Shown here one piece after another: positions 18,051 through 27,644 of a stretch of 64,000 nt of DNA. Within the stretch, counting starts at the first letter, position 1; every line of letters begins with the position of its first letter. Origin of the DNA: Aquimonas sp964586455. GTDB taxonomy: Bacteria > Pseudomonadota > Gammaproteobacteria > Xanthomonadales > Xanthomonadaceae. Made by a program: the position numbers and the translations under genes. Under the pieces are notes generated by a model. That model saw only the letters and a list, made by a program, of their open reading frames with translations, did no database searches and was not told the DNA's origin. The stretch lies in contig CAZPHV010000023.1 in assembly GCA_964586455.1 (NCBI GenBank), forward strand, positions 8,392-72,391, in the 5' to 3' direction.

Positions 18051-18856
18051 ATGCGAACGGCGATCACCCGCTGTCGAAGCCGCCTCGCACTGGCCGTGCT
18101 CTGCGCTGCACTATCGCCGGCCTGCGCGGCCTCGACTTCGACTTCGACCTTGCCCACTTCGGCGAAGACTGCGCAGGGAGAGGCCGCCACGCCGCCCCAA
18201 CCACGAACACGATCGCCCTTGGCGGGCGTGCTCGGAGAGCGCGGCGCGTTCGCTCAGATCGAATCCTTGCGCTTGCGTTCGGGCTGCACGCCAGCGCTCT
18301 GCGGCCCCCACCAGATCGAGAACTACGAAGACCCGGCGCCGCCCGGCTGCACGCCGACGCGCTGCAGCGTGCAGGTGGACGCGGTCGAGCGGGTGGGTGA
18401 AGCGCAAGAGTTGCGCGTGATCGATGGCGCGCGCAGCGATCTGGTGAACGAGGGCACGGGGCCGGACCTGGAACTGGCCGATCGGCCCTTCTCCGCTGCG
18501 CGCGTGGGTTCACCGGATGCACCGTGGGGCTGTGCCTTGCGCTATCGCACGAGGGACTCGGACAGAGCGGCCGCCGCCAGCGCTGGACCACCCTGCTGCT
18601 GGTGCCGTATGCGAACGGAGCCCACGGTCGGCGCGCTGCGCGCCTCACCGGCTGGTGGGCCGACTGCAAGGATATCGAGCAGGGCACCGCAGCAGATACG
18701 GTGCTGCTTCCGATGGTCGAGCCGGGTGACGAGGCCGATGCGGGTCTTGTGTTGAACCACTACCGCTGCGGTGCTGAGGGCTGCCGTCGCGATACCGAGG
18801 CAACGCCTTGGCGGGTGGAGATCAACGAAGCCGGAGAACTGCTTCGACGCGATTGA
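18051..18856 (+). pseudogene. Putative exported protein with a frameshift
   Basis: Starts MRTAITRCRSRLALAVLCAAL, a signal peptide with a possible weak lipobox (LSPAC). The frame is coherent with cysteine pairs (SGCTPALCG, PPGCTPTRCS) up to about 18,560. There the protein-like sequence jumps to the next frame (RRQRWTTLLLVPYANGAHG onward) and continues with further cysteines to GELLRRD at 18856. One base gained or lost in the GC-rich run at 18,570-18,590 explains both halves. This is a broken gene or a sequencing error; no known family. Confidence 0.55.
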
Positions 18857-19011
18857 ACGGCGCAAGAGTGCAGGGCGTGAACACTTGGCAGCGCCGCCGC
18901 TCTCCGCGTGAGCTCTGACCGGATTCGCGAGATGCAGCCGTGCCCGTCTCAGTGGACTCAGGGAGTGGCACTGGTTGATGATCCACCCGCCATTTGCTCT
19001 GACGAATTCTC

Positions 19012-19626
19012 ATGATCCCCCTGCGTGTCATCGCTTTGCTGTTCTGTGCCCTTCTTGCCGGCTGCGCCACGACGGTGGACAAGCAGTTCGCCTCTCTAGA
19101 CCAGGCGCGCTCCTGCTGCGCGTCGATCAGCGAGTTCAAGTTCGAACCGCTGCCCACGAAAGGCAGCAAGTTCAAGCTGGACGAGCGCGCGTCGGTCTTC
19201 GATTTCGATTCCGGACGCAGCTACTTCAAGGCCTTTGAGCTGCCTGGCTCGGGCCTTCGGCGATATCGGGTCAAAACCTATTTCAACGGCATGTGGATCG
19301 GCCAGTACCTCGATCCTGTGATGCTGATCCTCGACGCTGAGCATCGCGAGTTGGCCCGGGCAGCGCTGCCGCTGCGCTTCGACGATGGCAATCTGTTCGG
19401 CGACCAGAACGCACATCTGTATGGCTTCTTCGCGGTGGATGATGACGCCCGCTACCTGGTCGTGCTGACTGCGGCGTTCGAATCGGAAGCGCCGGTGGCG
19501 CAGACGGATCCGTCGGTGATGGTCACCATGATCGGCCAGACGCCGATCGCGAGCCCGACGCCCGGAACATCGATCCGCCTGCATCGCTCGCCCACGGGAA
19601 CGGTGCGCGTTGAGCCGCTGCCGTAG
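19012..19626 (+). CDS. MalM-like periplasmic lipoprotein
   Basis: 204 residues with a lipoprotein signal ending LLAGCATT. The mature start ARSCCASISEFKFEPLP, then FKLDERASVFDFDSGRSYFKAF, matches the pattern of the MalM family (maltose-operon periplasmic protein), followed by a beta-sandwich-like C-terminus. There is no maltose transport gene near it, so the name should not be read as a role in maltose uptake. The next genes (a membrane protein and the TPR lipoprotein) follow closely in the same direction. Confidence 0.65.
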   Translation: MIPLRVIALLFCALLAGCATTVDKQFASLDQARSCCASISEFKFEPLPTKGSKFKLDERASVFDFDSGRSYFKAFELPGSGLRRYRVKTYFNGMWIGQYLDPVMLILDAEHRELARAALPLRFDDGNLFGDQNAHLYGFFAVDDDARYLVVLTAAFESEAPVAQTDPSVMVTMIGQTPIASPTPGTSIRLHRSPTGTVRVEPLP

Positions 19627-19639
19627 GGCTGCGGGCGGC

Positions 19640-20017
19640 ATGGACACCATGGACACTGCACGCTGGTTCCTGCGCACCTATCCACGCCTTTCGCAACTTG
19701 CGCACGTGCTGTCGATCGCCTGGTTGGTGCTGCTGGCGGTGACCTTGGCCCAGCCTTTCCTGGGCCTGCCGGAGGTGGCCCCGGATGCGCCGCTGAGCGC
19801 GCCTGAGACGCTCCTGCTGGTCTTCGCCGCCGGCACACTGTTGATCTCGACGCTGCTGATACTGGTCGCCACCCTGATCGTGCTGCCGGCCCGTTCGAGT
19901 CTTGAAGGGTGGCAGCCGTTCCTGCTTGTTGCCTGGTGGCTCCCTTTCATGGGGCTGCCGCTGTACCTGAGCTACCGGCGCCTGCGTGATGGTCCTGTTT
20001 CGAACCTGTGCTCATGA
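19640..20017 (+). CDS. Small membrane protein with three hydrophobic segments
   Basis: 125 residues from the ATG at 19640 (MDTMDTARWFLRTYPRLS). Hydrophobic helices lie near AWLVLLAVTLAQPFLGL, LLLVFAAGTLLISTLLILV and FLLVAWWLPFMGLPLYL. Its stop TGA overlaps the next start as ATGA at 20014-20017, so translation is coupled to the TPR lipoprotein. Unrecognised. Confidence 0.6.
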   Translation: MDTMDTARWFLRTYPRLSQLAHVLSIAWLVLLAVTLAQPFLGLPEVAPDAPLSAPETLLLVFAAGTLLISTLLILVATLIVLPARSSLEGWQPFLLVAWWLPFMGLPLYLSYRRLRDGPVSNLCS

Positions 20018-20877
20018 GGTCAGCGATGCCCGAGGCCCCTTCTTTGGGTAAGTGGTGTGCATTCCGAAGCCTCGTGCGCTGCGGATGGGTGTTCGCCCTG
20101 GCCCTGCTCTCGGCGTGTGGTGAACAGACGCCGCCGCCGCCTTCGGCAGAGTTCCATGCGCGCGCCGCACTGGAGCAGCTGGATGGCGGAGGTCTGCGCG
20201 GCGGGGTGCTCGAGCAGGCTGCTGCGGACCTATCGCGTGCGCGAAAAATCGACGCCAGTGACCCCTGGGTGGCGCTGGCGTCGTCTGAGCTCGTGCTGGC
20301 ACTGGGCTACCGCAGTGGCGATGCCTTCCGCGGCAGGAGCTATGCACCCGAGGCCATCGCGCAGGCTGAGCGGCTGCTGCAGCGGGCATTGCAGGCAGAC
20401 CCACCAATCGCCCGTGCCTACCGCAGCCAGGCGCGGCTGCAGATTCTGCGCGGGCAGCGGCGGCAGGCATGGGAGACGCTCAACACCGCCTACGCCCTGG
20501 AGCCGGAACACCACCGGCCGTGGCTGCTGCGTGGCGTGATTGCGCTGCAGATGAAAGATCCGCAACGCGCGAAGACGCAGCTTGATGAGGCTGAGCGGTG
20601 GGCCGACTCGGACGCCGCGAGGATTTCGGTGTTGCGGCAACGTGCTCGAATGGAACGCGTGCACGGCACACCTGAGTCCGAGCTCGCGCAGCTGCGCCGC
20701 ATCATTGAGATCGACCCCAGCGCTGCACATGCACACGGAAACCTGGGTGCTGCGCTGCTGCGCATGAAGCGCTACGAGGAGGCGATCTACGCTCTTGAGC
20801 GGGCGCTGGCGATTGAGCGCTATCCACTGGCGGAGCAGCAGTTGGCTAGAGCGCGACAGGGGCTTGCATCGCGCTAG
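20014..20877 (+). CDS. TPR-repeat lipoprotein
   Basis: 287 residues from the ATG at 20014, which overlaps the upstream stop; a GTG at 20008 and an ATG at 20026 are alternatives. The signal VFALALLSACGEQ has a clear lipobox. At least four TPR helix pairs follow, the last being HAHGNLGAALLRMKRYEEAI. Likely a periplasmic or outer-membrane scaffold. The 3' part shares 305 identical bases with the gene at the window start, pointing to a second, related locus there. Confidence 0.75.
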   Translation: MRSAMPEAPSLGKWCAFRSLVRCGWVFALALLSACGEQTPPPPSAEFHARAALEQLDGGGLRGGVLEQAAADLSRARKIDASDPWVALASSELVLALGYRSGDAFRGRSYAPEAIAQAERLLQRALQADPPIARAYRSQARLQILRGQRRQAWETLNTAYALEPEHHRPWLLRGVIALQMKDPQRAKTQLDEAERWADSDAARISVLRQRARMERVHGTPESELAQLRRIIEIDPSAAHAHGNLGAALLRMKRYEEAIYALERALAIERYPLAEQQLARARQGLASR

Positions 20878-21196
20878 GCCAGTACAGCGGGCGTTCTGAA
20901 GCCGAGCCTGCGAGAGCACGTGCTGGCGAGGGTTACACCGGGTTGACCCCGCGCTGGTCGGGGTGCCAGTCGCGTGCGCTGCCCTAGCCCGCGCCCGGGC
21001 GTTCGGAAACCGACAGACCTCACAGCCCATGCGGTGAGACTTTTTGTTCGCTGGCGACACTCTTCGGCCGGGGCGTGGTTTCAGAACCACGCGATGGGGG
21101 CTGAGGCGTGCGTTCACCGAGTGTCCGCGCTGTGCGTGGGCGCGTGGAGGGCAACGTTCGAGCCTTGATGTGGCCGTGACTCGGAGGTGCGTCGAC
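20878..21196. other. Intergenic region
   Basis: No gene or clear promoter. A weak inverted repeat (ACCCCG and CGGGGT around 20,945-20,965) has no T-run and is not a convincing terminator. Confidence 0.4.
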
Positions 21197-22111
21197 ATGG
21201 AGCTGATCTCTCACTGGATCGACTGGCGCGAGGCGATGGGCAGTCCCAACAGCCGTCAGCGCCGGGAGGTCACGAAACTGCTGAAGCACCGCCCAATGCT
21301 GATGTACTTGGGCGATTCCTGGTTCTCCACGCCGCTTTACCGCAACCTCGCCAGGCAGAGCGCCAAGCCCATCGATGGCATGGGCATCGTGCTCGGCAAG
21401 CCCGGTGGTCTGGCCGCGGATCTGCTCTCCACGTCCGCGTTGGACAGCCTGCAAGGGCGCCTGCTTGCCAACGAATTCGATGCGCTGATCGTGAGCGCCG
21501 GCGGCAATGACTCGCTCTCGGATCGCTTGAAGCAGGTCTTCGCTGCTTGGACAAGCAGCACGCCGCGTGCAGCAAAGATCAGCGCGGACCAAGCCTTTGA
21601 TGTGCTGGTGAATGCCGGCATCTTCGACGATGGAAAGGGCGGCGGGATTCTCGGGCGTTACCGTGCGCTGCTGCAGATGGCCAAGCGCGTCCAGGCGCAG
21701 CGTCCGCACTTTCGCGTGATCGGGCACACCTATGCGCCCTTGAAGCGCATCGGCCAGGAGGCCGATCTGACCGTCGCCAACATCGGACTGCTGGCTTTCG
21801 TGAAGGGCAGCGTCGGGCCCTGGCTGTGGAGCGTCATGCGGCATGTTCTGGCCGACAAGGAGGCCGGGCGCCTGTTCGCGCGCCGGCTGCTGCTGGACGG
21901 CTTCAGAACCCTCGTGCTGGATCGGCTCGTCTCCGACTTTCCCGGTCTCTTCAGTTATGCCGACTTCAGCACCCTTGTCGGTATCGACGTCGACGCCTTC
22001 TGGTACGACGAGATCCACCCCAACGAGGCGGGCTTCGCGCGCATGGCGCCGCTGCTCAACGACCGCATTCGCGAGGCCTTGCCGGCGGACAAGAGAGCCG
22101 CCGTGCCTTGA
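21197..22111 (+). CDS. SGNH/GDSL-type hydrolase
   Basis: 304 residues from the ATG at 21197, with CGGAGG 10 bases upstream; the longer frame lacks a ribosome site. Catalytic blocks are GDS (39-41, in LMYLGDSWFST), GGND (102-105, in IVSAGGNDS) and a C-terminal D-x-x-H (near 271-274, in WYDEIHPNEAGF). This is the Ser, Gly/Asn, Asp-His set of SGNH esterases/lipases. No signal peptide is visible. It is the first gene of a three-gene operon with a membrane patatin and a lipoprotein, so a role in lipid or acyl hydrolysis at the membrane is likely. Substrate unknown. Confidence 0.8.
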   Translation: MELISHWIDWREAMGSPNSRQRREVTKLLKHRPMLMYLGDSWFSTPLYRNLARQSAKPIDGMGIVLGKPGGLAADLLSTSALDSLQGRLLANEFDALIVSAGGNDSLSDRLKQVFAAWTSSTPRAAKISADQAFDVLVNAGIFDDGKGGGILGRYRALLQMAKRVQAQRPHFRVIGHTYAPLKRIGQEADLTVANIGLLAFVKGSVGPWLWSVMRHVLADKEAGRLFARRLLLDGFRTLVLDRLVSDFPGLFSYADFSTLVGIDVDAFWYDEIHPNEAGFARMAPLLNDRIREALPADKRAAVP

Positions 22112-22194
22112 CGTGCGGTAAGGCCCTGAGGCGCGCGGGGGCGCGCCTTCGTGGTGGTGATTCCTGACTTGATGTGATTCTGCAAGGGGGTTCC

Positions 22195-25100
22195 ATGAGC
22201 GGGCAGATCGGCATTGGTGAAAGCGGCAACGCGGGTCAGGATCCATCTCAGTCAGAACTAGGCGATGCACCAGCTCCGCAGCGAGACGGGTGCTCCGGCG
22301 ATCGAGGTCCTCACGCGCTTTGCTTCTCGGGAGGCGGCATCCGCAGCGCCACCTTCAACCTCGGTGTGCTGCAGGAACTGGCGCGAACCGGCCGGCTGAA
22401 GACATTCGACTATCTGTCGACGGTATCGGGCGGGGGCTACATCGGGGCCTGGTTTGTTGCGCAGATTGCGCGTGCGCGGAATGACAGGATCGAAAAGGAG
22501 GAGGCGAGAAGAAAGGCCAAGCTGAGCTCATTGGCCAATGACGGCGAGGACACCGAAGGGTCGTGCGATCCGCAGGGACCGCGCGACGGAAGGGTGCTCG
22601 CCAGCCAAGAGGAGAATGCCGAGTGGCGCGCGCCCTCGCAGAAACACGAGGTCGACAAGGAACCGACCCAAGGCACCACAGCGTCGAAACCATCGTCCGA
22701 GAACTGTGAGGCTATCCAAGAGCCGCAGAATACGGAGGACACGAACAAAGAGCAGAAGCTCACCGAAGACGAGAAGACAGCGATAGCCGAGCAGGCTCGG
22801 CTGGATGTCATCCAGAGCCTCGCGCGCGCTGATGAAGCAGGTGAGCCGCAAGCGAACAAGGCATCTGCAGAAAGCCTCAATGTACCTTTGGCACTGAAAT
22901 GGCTGCGGGACTACAGCAACTACCTGAGCCCGACCTGGGGCCTTTCCAAGGACGCCTTGAGCCTTGCCTCCATCTACCTGCGCAACCTTGCGATCCACTG
23001 GATGATTCTGCTGCCGGTGCTGCTCGCGGCGCTGCTGGTGCCGCGCGTTGTGCACCGGATCGTTCAGGACGCTTCGGACCACGTGTCGTGGATTGTCTGG
23101 GCCGTGGTTGCATCAACCTTGCTGATGGCGGCCTTCTCCACCAATGGGCCGCCGGCCGAGGGTGAGGAGAGGTCGTCCCGTGTCAACCTCGTCTGGCATG
23201 CAGTGTGCTTTACCCTGCCGTTATTGGTGATTCCGATCGGGCTCATCGCCCTGGTGAGCACCAAGGAGGGCCTAATCGCCCTGAACGGGGTGCTGAAGTT
23301 GGTGTCGTTCGGAGTTTTCCCAACTACCGTCTTCGAGGACGGGTTCGAAAGGTGGGAAACCAGTGCCGCAGGCGCTTTGTCTACTGCTGCGGGCTTTGCC
23401 TTTGCCGGTGCGGTGCTCTACCTGTGCGGAAGCCTGCTTCTGCTGTTCGTTCGTTCGCTGCCTTGGATTCTTTACAAGGATGGAGACTGGCGATTCCGGA
23501 TGCTCAGGCGGCTCAAGTTCGAGCCAAGCGCGATCGCAGCCAAGAACTTCGAGAAGTGGTCGGAGAGATTTCCCCTGAGACTCGCGCTTGGCGTCGTCAG
23601 CGGCGCGTTGATTGGCGCGTTCTGCGGGCTTGCTGCGGCGATCTCGGCCGCCAATGCGTCGTCGTGGGGCATGTATCCGGAGCTCCGTACGGCCTTGCTG
23701 CCGGTGCTGTTCGTGTTCGCGATCTGGCTGGGCTCGGTGCTGCGGGTGGCGATCGCCACCCGAGCGTCGAATGAGCTCGCGCGCGAATGGTGGGCCCGAG
23801 CGACCGGCGCGACCTTGGTCGGCCTGCTGGTCTGGGTCGTGCTCGCCTTGCTCGTTCTGTGGCTGCCGCTGTTCGTACTGGAGCTGCCCTTGCTGCGTAC
23901 CGGTTGGGCGGCAGGCACCGCGGGCTTGGGCGGCTTCCTCTTTGCTGCCGCGACTGCCGCGGTCGGCTTCTGGAGCAAGCACGGCACGAGTCTTGAGCAG
24001 CATGTGGAACGTTGGCGGGATCGCCTCGGCAAGCGGCTGACCGAGATCGCTGCGCTCGTGACTCTGCTCGGTGCGTCTCTGTTGCTGAACCTGCTGGTGG
24101 GCCAAGCCGCTTCCCAACCCGCTCGGAGCCGTCAGGATTCGAGCGCCACTGCGATGCTGTATGCCTGCGCATCTTCTGCACGTGCAAATGTACTTGGGGC
24201 TGACGTTAACGCGTTCCATCCGGTTACCTGCAGCGTGGGAGGCATGCTCTTGGCAGATATGCCCGGGCGGGGATTTTCCGAGGCCGATATCGAGGGCGCG
24301 CGAAACCGGTTTGTCGCCTGCTGTGTCTTGAAGCCCGACAGCCTAACTCTCGCCAGTGACCAGGATGTCTGCCCTTCAGGCTCGGACAGTCTCAACCGAA
24401 GCAGCGTTGAGGAGCGATCGACTGGAGTCCTCAGGCAGCATGCGGTCGATATGCCCTGTGTTCTATCGACTGAATCGAAAGAGCAAAGCCTTGGCAAGAA
24501 AGGGGAATCCGGCACTACCGGTCACGCTGCGCAGGTGAAGTCGACGATCCATCTGCCGGCCGCGCTCCCCTGGTCCATCCGCATGGCGGCCGACTATCGG
24601 ATGGGTCTCGAGTACACGAGCACTCCAGGGCTGCTGCTAAGCCTGCTTGGGATGCTGGTCTTCTCGATACTGATGGCCTGGCGGACTGGCGCCAACACCT
24701 ACTCCCTGCAGTCGATGTACGCCAATCGATTGGTACGCGCCTATCTGGGCGCATCCAACTTCAGTCGTCGTGAAGTCGACCCGCAGCTGCGCTTCAACGA
24801 CAGCGACGACATGCCTCTGCATCAACTCAAGGACATCAAGCCTGAGCTGGTCATCAACGCCGCGCTGAACCACACTCGCGCAGAGCCGCACACCCTGGCC
24901 TGGCAGCAGCGCAAGGCGTCGCACTTCACCTTTACCCCGAGCTTGTGCGGAAGCCGAGCCGCCGCGTCTGTGGATGCGGCGCCAATGCTGCCACCATTGG
25001 GCTTCCAACGAACCGAGTACTACCGTTTGGACCGCAAGTCGGCGGCCACAGGAAACCGAAAGGAGGACAGGGATCTGGTGACGCTCGGCCAGGCCATCAG

Positions 25101-26634
25101 CCTCAGCGGTGCGGCGGTGTCGCCGAGCATGGGCTACCACTCCTCGCCGGCGGTGTCCGCGGTACTCGCGCTGTTCAACCTGCGGCTGGGCAGCTGGGCG
25201 CTGAGGCCCCAGCAGGAGAGAGGGGACGGAACGTCCACGGCCCACACGTTCTGGCAGCGTTTGCTGGACCCCTGGTGCCTGTTGTTGAAGGAGTTTTCTT
25301 CGAGCGTTGGAACCCGCGGCAGGTTCGTCTATCTGTCCGACGGCGGACACTTCGAGAACCTTGGCGTCTACAGCATGTTGCAGCAAAGATGCCGCTACAT
25401 CCTTGTGGTGGATGCCGGTGCGGATCCCGCGTACGAGTTCGCTGACCTCGAAAATCTTGTTCGCAAGGCGCGGGTGGATCTTGGGGTGGAGATCAAGATC
25501 ACCGAGGCGGAGGCCTGCATGAAGGCGATCCGCGAGGGGCGACTGCGCTACCTGCACGCGCGCATCTGTTATCCGGGATCCCTCGATGCAGAGAACGCGC
25601 CTTCGACCGAAGGCGAACTCGTGCTGGTGAAGCCTGTGCTGTGTGGAGACGAGCCTTTTGACGTGCTGCGCTACGCCGAAACCGTCGCCAAGCGAGGTTC
25701 GAGATTTCCGCAACAGTCGACCTCGGATCAGTTCTTCGATGAAGCACAGTTCGAGTCCTATCGGATTCTGGGAAGACATAGCGTTCGCGAGGTGTTGGGT
25801 GAGGACGGCAAGCAGCCCCCAAGGCCGATGCAAGCGATGCGTGAGCCACAGGTGCCACTGGCTGCTCAGCAGCCCCAGGAGAAAGTGAACAGTCCGGTCA
25901 GCGCGGTCGGAACGACGGGCTCGCAAGGTTGGATGAGCGGTGCCATCGATGCCGTGAACTCGCTGGGCTCGGTGGGACAGGCGGCGGTGCTCGCATCCGC
26001 GATTGGTGTGATCGGTGTGACCGGCGTGGTGACCCTCAAGGACCCGACGGTATCGATCGATCAAGCGAGCCTGCAGGAGCTGCGCGACATGCGCATGGCG
26101 TTCGACGATGAGAGTCTGACTCGACTACAGGACTTGAATTGGAAGGTCGATCTCAACGAGGCGGGCCAGGTGAGACTGGATGTTTCGGGGCTTGGCGCTC
26201 AACTTACGGACGGGCTCAAGCAGATCGATTGGTCAGAGGTGCTGCAAAGCCCAGCATGGGTAAACCTGCGCCAAGAGCTTGCTTCGGTACGGGGCGAGAT
26301 CGCGCTCACGTTGCAGAACCCAGGCGACCCGGCGATCAGGGTGCGGGTGGAAAACCCGAGTGCCGGTGGCGTTGAGCCGGACTTGCTCGATAGGTTGGAC
26401 AACATAACGCGGGCACTTGATAGCGCTGCGCTCTCGGTGCAGCGCTCCACTCAGAACCTCGATGGTGTGGTGACGAGGCTCCGAGATGCGGTGGACGAAC
26501 TCTCTAGCGCGGTGGAAGCGGGGAACCCGAAGAATATCCTGGAGGCGCTAGGGAATATCAGCAAAGAACTAGGGGAAATCGCGTCGCGGATCGACGAGAT
26601 CTCGCCGCGCAACACCGTGAGGGCTTCCCGATGA
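22195..26634 (+). CDS. Very large membrane-embedded patatin-like phospholipase
   Basis: 1,479 residues from the ATG at 22195 (AAGGGGG ribosome site). The hydrolase is split: the oxyanion glycines SGGGIRSATF (45-54) and nucleophile S78 in STVSGGGYIG at the N-terminus, and the catalytic Asp near 1049 in YLSDGGHFENLG far downstream. Between them are a charged ~150-residue insertion (repeated KxEE/EDT stretches) and about ten hydrophobic helices between roughly residues 260 and 830. The last ~300 residues add a hydrophobic segment (AAVLASAIGVIGVTGVVTL) and a coiled-coil-like end. Typical patatins are 300-700 residues. The stop overlaps the next start (ATGA). Confidence 0.85.
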   Translation: MSGQIGIGESGNAGQDPSQSELGDAPAPQRDGCSGDRGPHALCFSGGGIRSATFNLGVLQELARTGRLKTFDYLSTVSGGGYIGAWFVAQIARARNDRIEKEEARRKAKLSSLANDGEDTEGSCDPQGPRDGRVLASQEENAEWRAPSQKHEVDKEPTQGTTASKPSSENCEAIQEPQNTEDTNKEQKLTEDEKTAIAEQARLDVIQSLARADEAGEPQANKASAESLNVPLALKWLRDYSNYLSPTWGLSKDALSLASIYLRNLAIHWMILLPVLLAALLVPRVVHRIVQDASDHVSWIVWAVVASTLLMAAFSTNGPPAEGEERSSRVNLVWHAVCFTLPLLVIPIGLIALVSTKEGLIALNGVLKLVSFGVFPTTVFEDGFERWETSAAGALSTAAGFAFAGAVLYLCGSLLLLFVRSLPWILYKDGDWRFRMLRRLKFEPSAIAAKNFEKWSERFPLRLALGVVSGALIGAFCGLAAAISAANASSWGMYPELRTALLPVLFVFAIWLGSVLRVAIATRASNELAREWWARATGATLVGLLVWVVLALLVLWLPLFVLELPLLRTGWAAGTAGLGGFLFAAATAAVGFWSKHGTSLEQHVERWRDRLGKRLTEIAALVTLLGASLLLNLLVGQAASQPARSRQDSSATAMLYACASSARANVLGADVNAFHPVTCSVGGMLLADMPGRGFSEADIEGARNRFVACCVLKPDSLTLASDQDVCPSGSDSLNRSSVEERSTGVLRQHAVDMPCVLSTESKEQSLGKKGESGTTGHAAQVKSTIHLPAALPWSIRMAADYRMGLEYTSTPGLLLSLLGMLVFSILMAWRTGANTYSLQSMYANRLVRAYLGASNFSRREVDPQLRFNDSDDMPLHQLKDIKPELVINAALNHTRAEPHTLAWQQRKASHFTFTPSLCGSRAAASVDAAPMLPPLGFQRTEYYRLDRKSAATGNRKEDRDLVTLGQAISLSGAAVSPSMGYHSSPAVSAVLALFNLRLGSWALRPQQERGDGTSTAHTFWQRLLDPWCLLLKEFSSSVGTRGRFVYLSDGGHFENLGVYSMLQQRCRYILVVDAGADPAYEFADLENLVRKARVDLGVEIKITEAEACMKAIREGRLRYLHARICYPGSLDAENAPSTEGELVLVKPVLCGDEPFDVLRYAETVAKRGSRFPQQSTSDQFFDEAQFESYRILGRHSVREVLGEDGKQPPRPMQAMREPQVPLAAQQPQEKVNSPVSAVGTTGSQGWMSGAIDAVNSLGSVGQAAVLASAIGVIGVTGVVTLKDPTVSIDQASLQELRDMRMAFDDESLTRLQDLNWKVDLNEAGQVRLDVSGLGAQLTDGLKQIDWSEVLQSPAWVNLRQELASVRGEIALTLQNPGDPAIRVRVENPSAGGVEPDLLDRLDNITRALDSAALSVQRSTQNLDGVVTRLRDAVDELSSAVEAGNPKNILEALGNISKELGEIASRIDEISPRNTVRASR

Positions 26635-27254
26635 GCACGTTGTGCCGAGGCAAGCTGGGCCTGCTGACCATCATCGTTGCCGTCTGTCTGAGCGGCTGCC
26701 AGACCACACGCGGGGCCTGGTACTTCCAGAGAGAGCCTGGCCGCGAGCCGCTCGCCGGGGAGTGCGACGCGACCACGCGCGCATGTCTCTATCTCAGCGT
26801 GTTGAATGACAGCCGCAGGTCACTCCCGGTGAGCGCGATCCGTGTGTATTCGAGCCCGGCGCCTAGGCTCGGTCTCGTGCGGGGCAGTCATGAGACCTGG
26901 TCCTGTAGGCGCGCTGACGACGCAGAGCCCCTTCAGCTTCAACCCGGAGAGTTGGTCGTGGTCGCGCTGCCTCATGCAGAACCGGCGGCGTGCATGGTTC
27001 CCATGCACGCTGAACTGCTGGACCAGCAAGGTGGGAGCCTAGCGCGGGTACTTATTGGCTCGAACCAACCGGACTCGATTCCTGCGTCATGGCTGAAGTG
27101 CCATCAGCGAGTCGCGGCAAGCCTTGGGTCACTCGAACTGACTCACAGGTGTGATGCAGGTCAGTCGCAAGCAAGTGTTGCCCGCTGTGCGGGAGAGGCA
27201 TGTTTGCCCATGCCATTTGCGTGCTGTATCAGCGAGCCGCCGAGCTCCCGTTGA
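26631..27254 (+). CDS. Lipoprotein of the patatin operon
   Basis: 207 residues. The signal ends IVAVCLSGCQTT (lipobox L-S-G-C). Cysteine-rich mature domain (CDATTRAC, ETWSC, PAACMVP, LKCH, HRCD, CAGEAC), so a disulphide-rich periplasmic or outer-membrane protein. It overlaps the patatin stop by 4 bases, so it is translationally coupled and probably works with it. No family recognised. Confidence 0.65.
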   Translation: MSTLCRGKLGLLTIIVAVCLSGCQTTRGAWYFQREPGREPLAGECDATTRACLYLSVLNDSRRSLPVSAIRVYSSPAPRLGLVRGSHETWSCRRADDAEPLQLQPGELVVVALPHAEPAACMVPMHAELLDQQGGSLARVLIGSNQPDSIPASWLKCHQRVAASLGSLELTHRCDAGQSQASVARCAGEACLPMPFACCISEPPSSR

Positions 27255-27610
27255 GCCCCGGCGGAGTTGCGCCCGGCTTGCAGCTTCAATTGGCTCTGAG
27301 CGGGGCGCGGGAACCGGGATCTTGCGACGAGGGTTCGTCTGGGTGCTGCAGACACATCGCGCGGTGTTCGCTTCAGTGGGCCGTGGACGTACTTCTTCGG
27401 GAGCCGCGCCGCGAGCGGTTGTTCGCTCTTCGCGTGTCTTCCTTACAGCATGCGATACGGGGCCGACCGATCTGAGCGAGAAGGTGAGGGCCCTACGCCA
27501 GATCCAAATGCAGGCTTTGAGGCCCCTCCCGAAGCCGTCCGCGTCACACGATGATGCAGGCCATCTGCCTGTGCTTCAATGCGTTGATAGATTTGTATGT
27601 AGCACAAGCA
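27255..27610. other. Intergenic region between convergent genes
   Basis: About 355 bases between the patatin-operon lipoprotein (plus) and the slipin terminator (minus). No gene, repeat or promoter that I can support. Confidence 0.4.
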
Positions 27611-27640
27611 CCGCGCGGCCGATTCCCTTCGGCCGCGCGG
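27611..27640 (-). terminator. Terminator-like hairpin after the slipin gene
   Basis: Perfect 12-bp inverted repeat CCGCGCGGCCGA / TCGGCCGCGCGG with a 6-base loop, directly after the slipin stop at 27645. No strong T-run follows, so termination efficiency is uncertain. Confidence 0.7.
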
Positions 27641-27644
27641 GTTC

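Noticed and set aside
19012..19626. Maltose operon because of the MalM-like protein
   Set aside because: No malE/F/G/K or lamB-like gene is near; only the fold family is supported.
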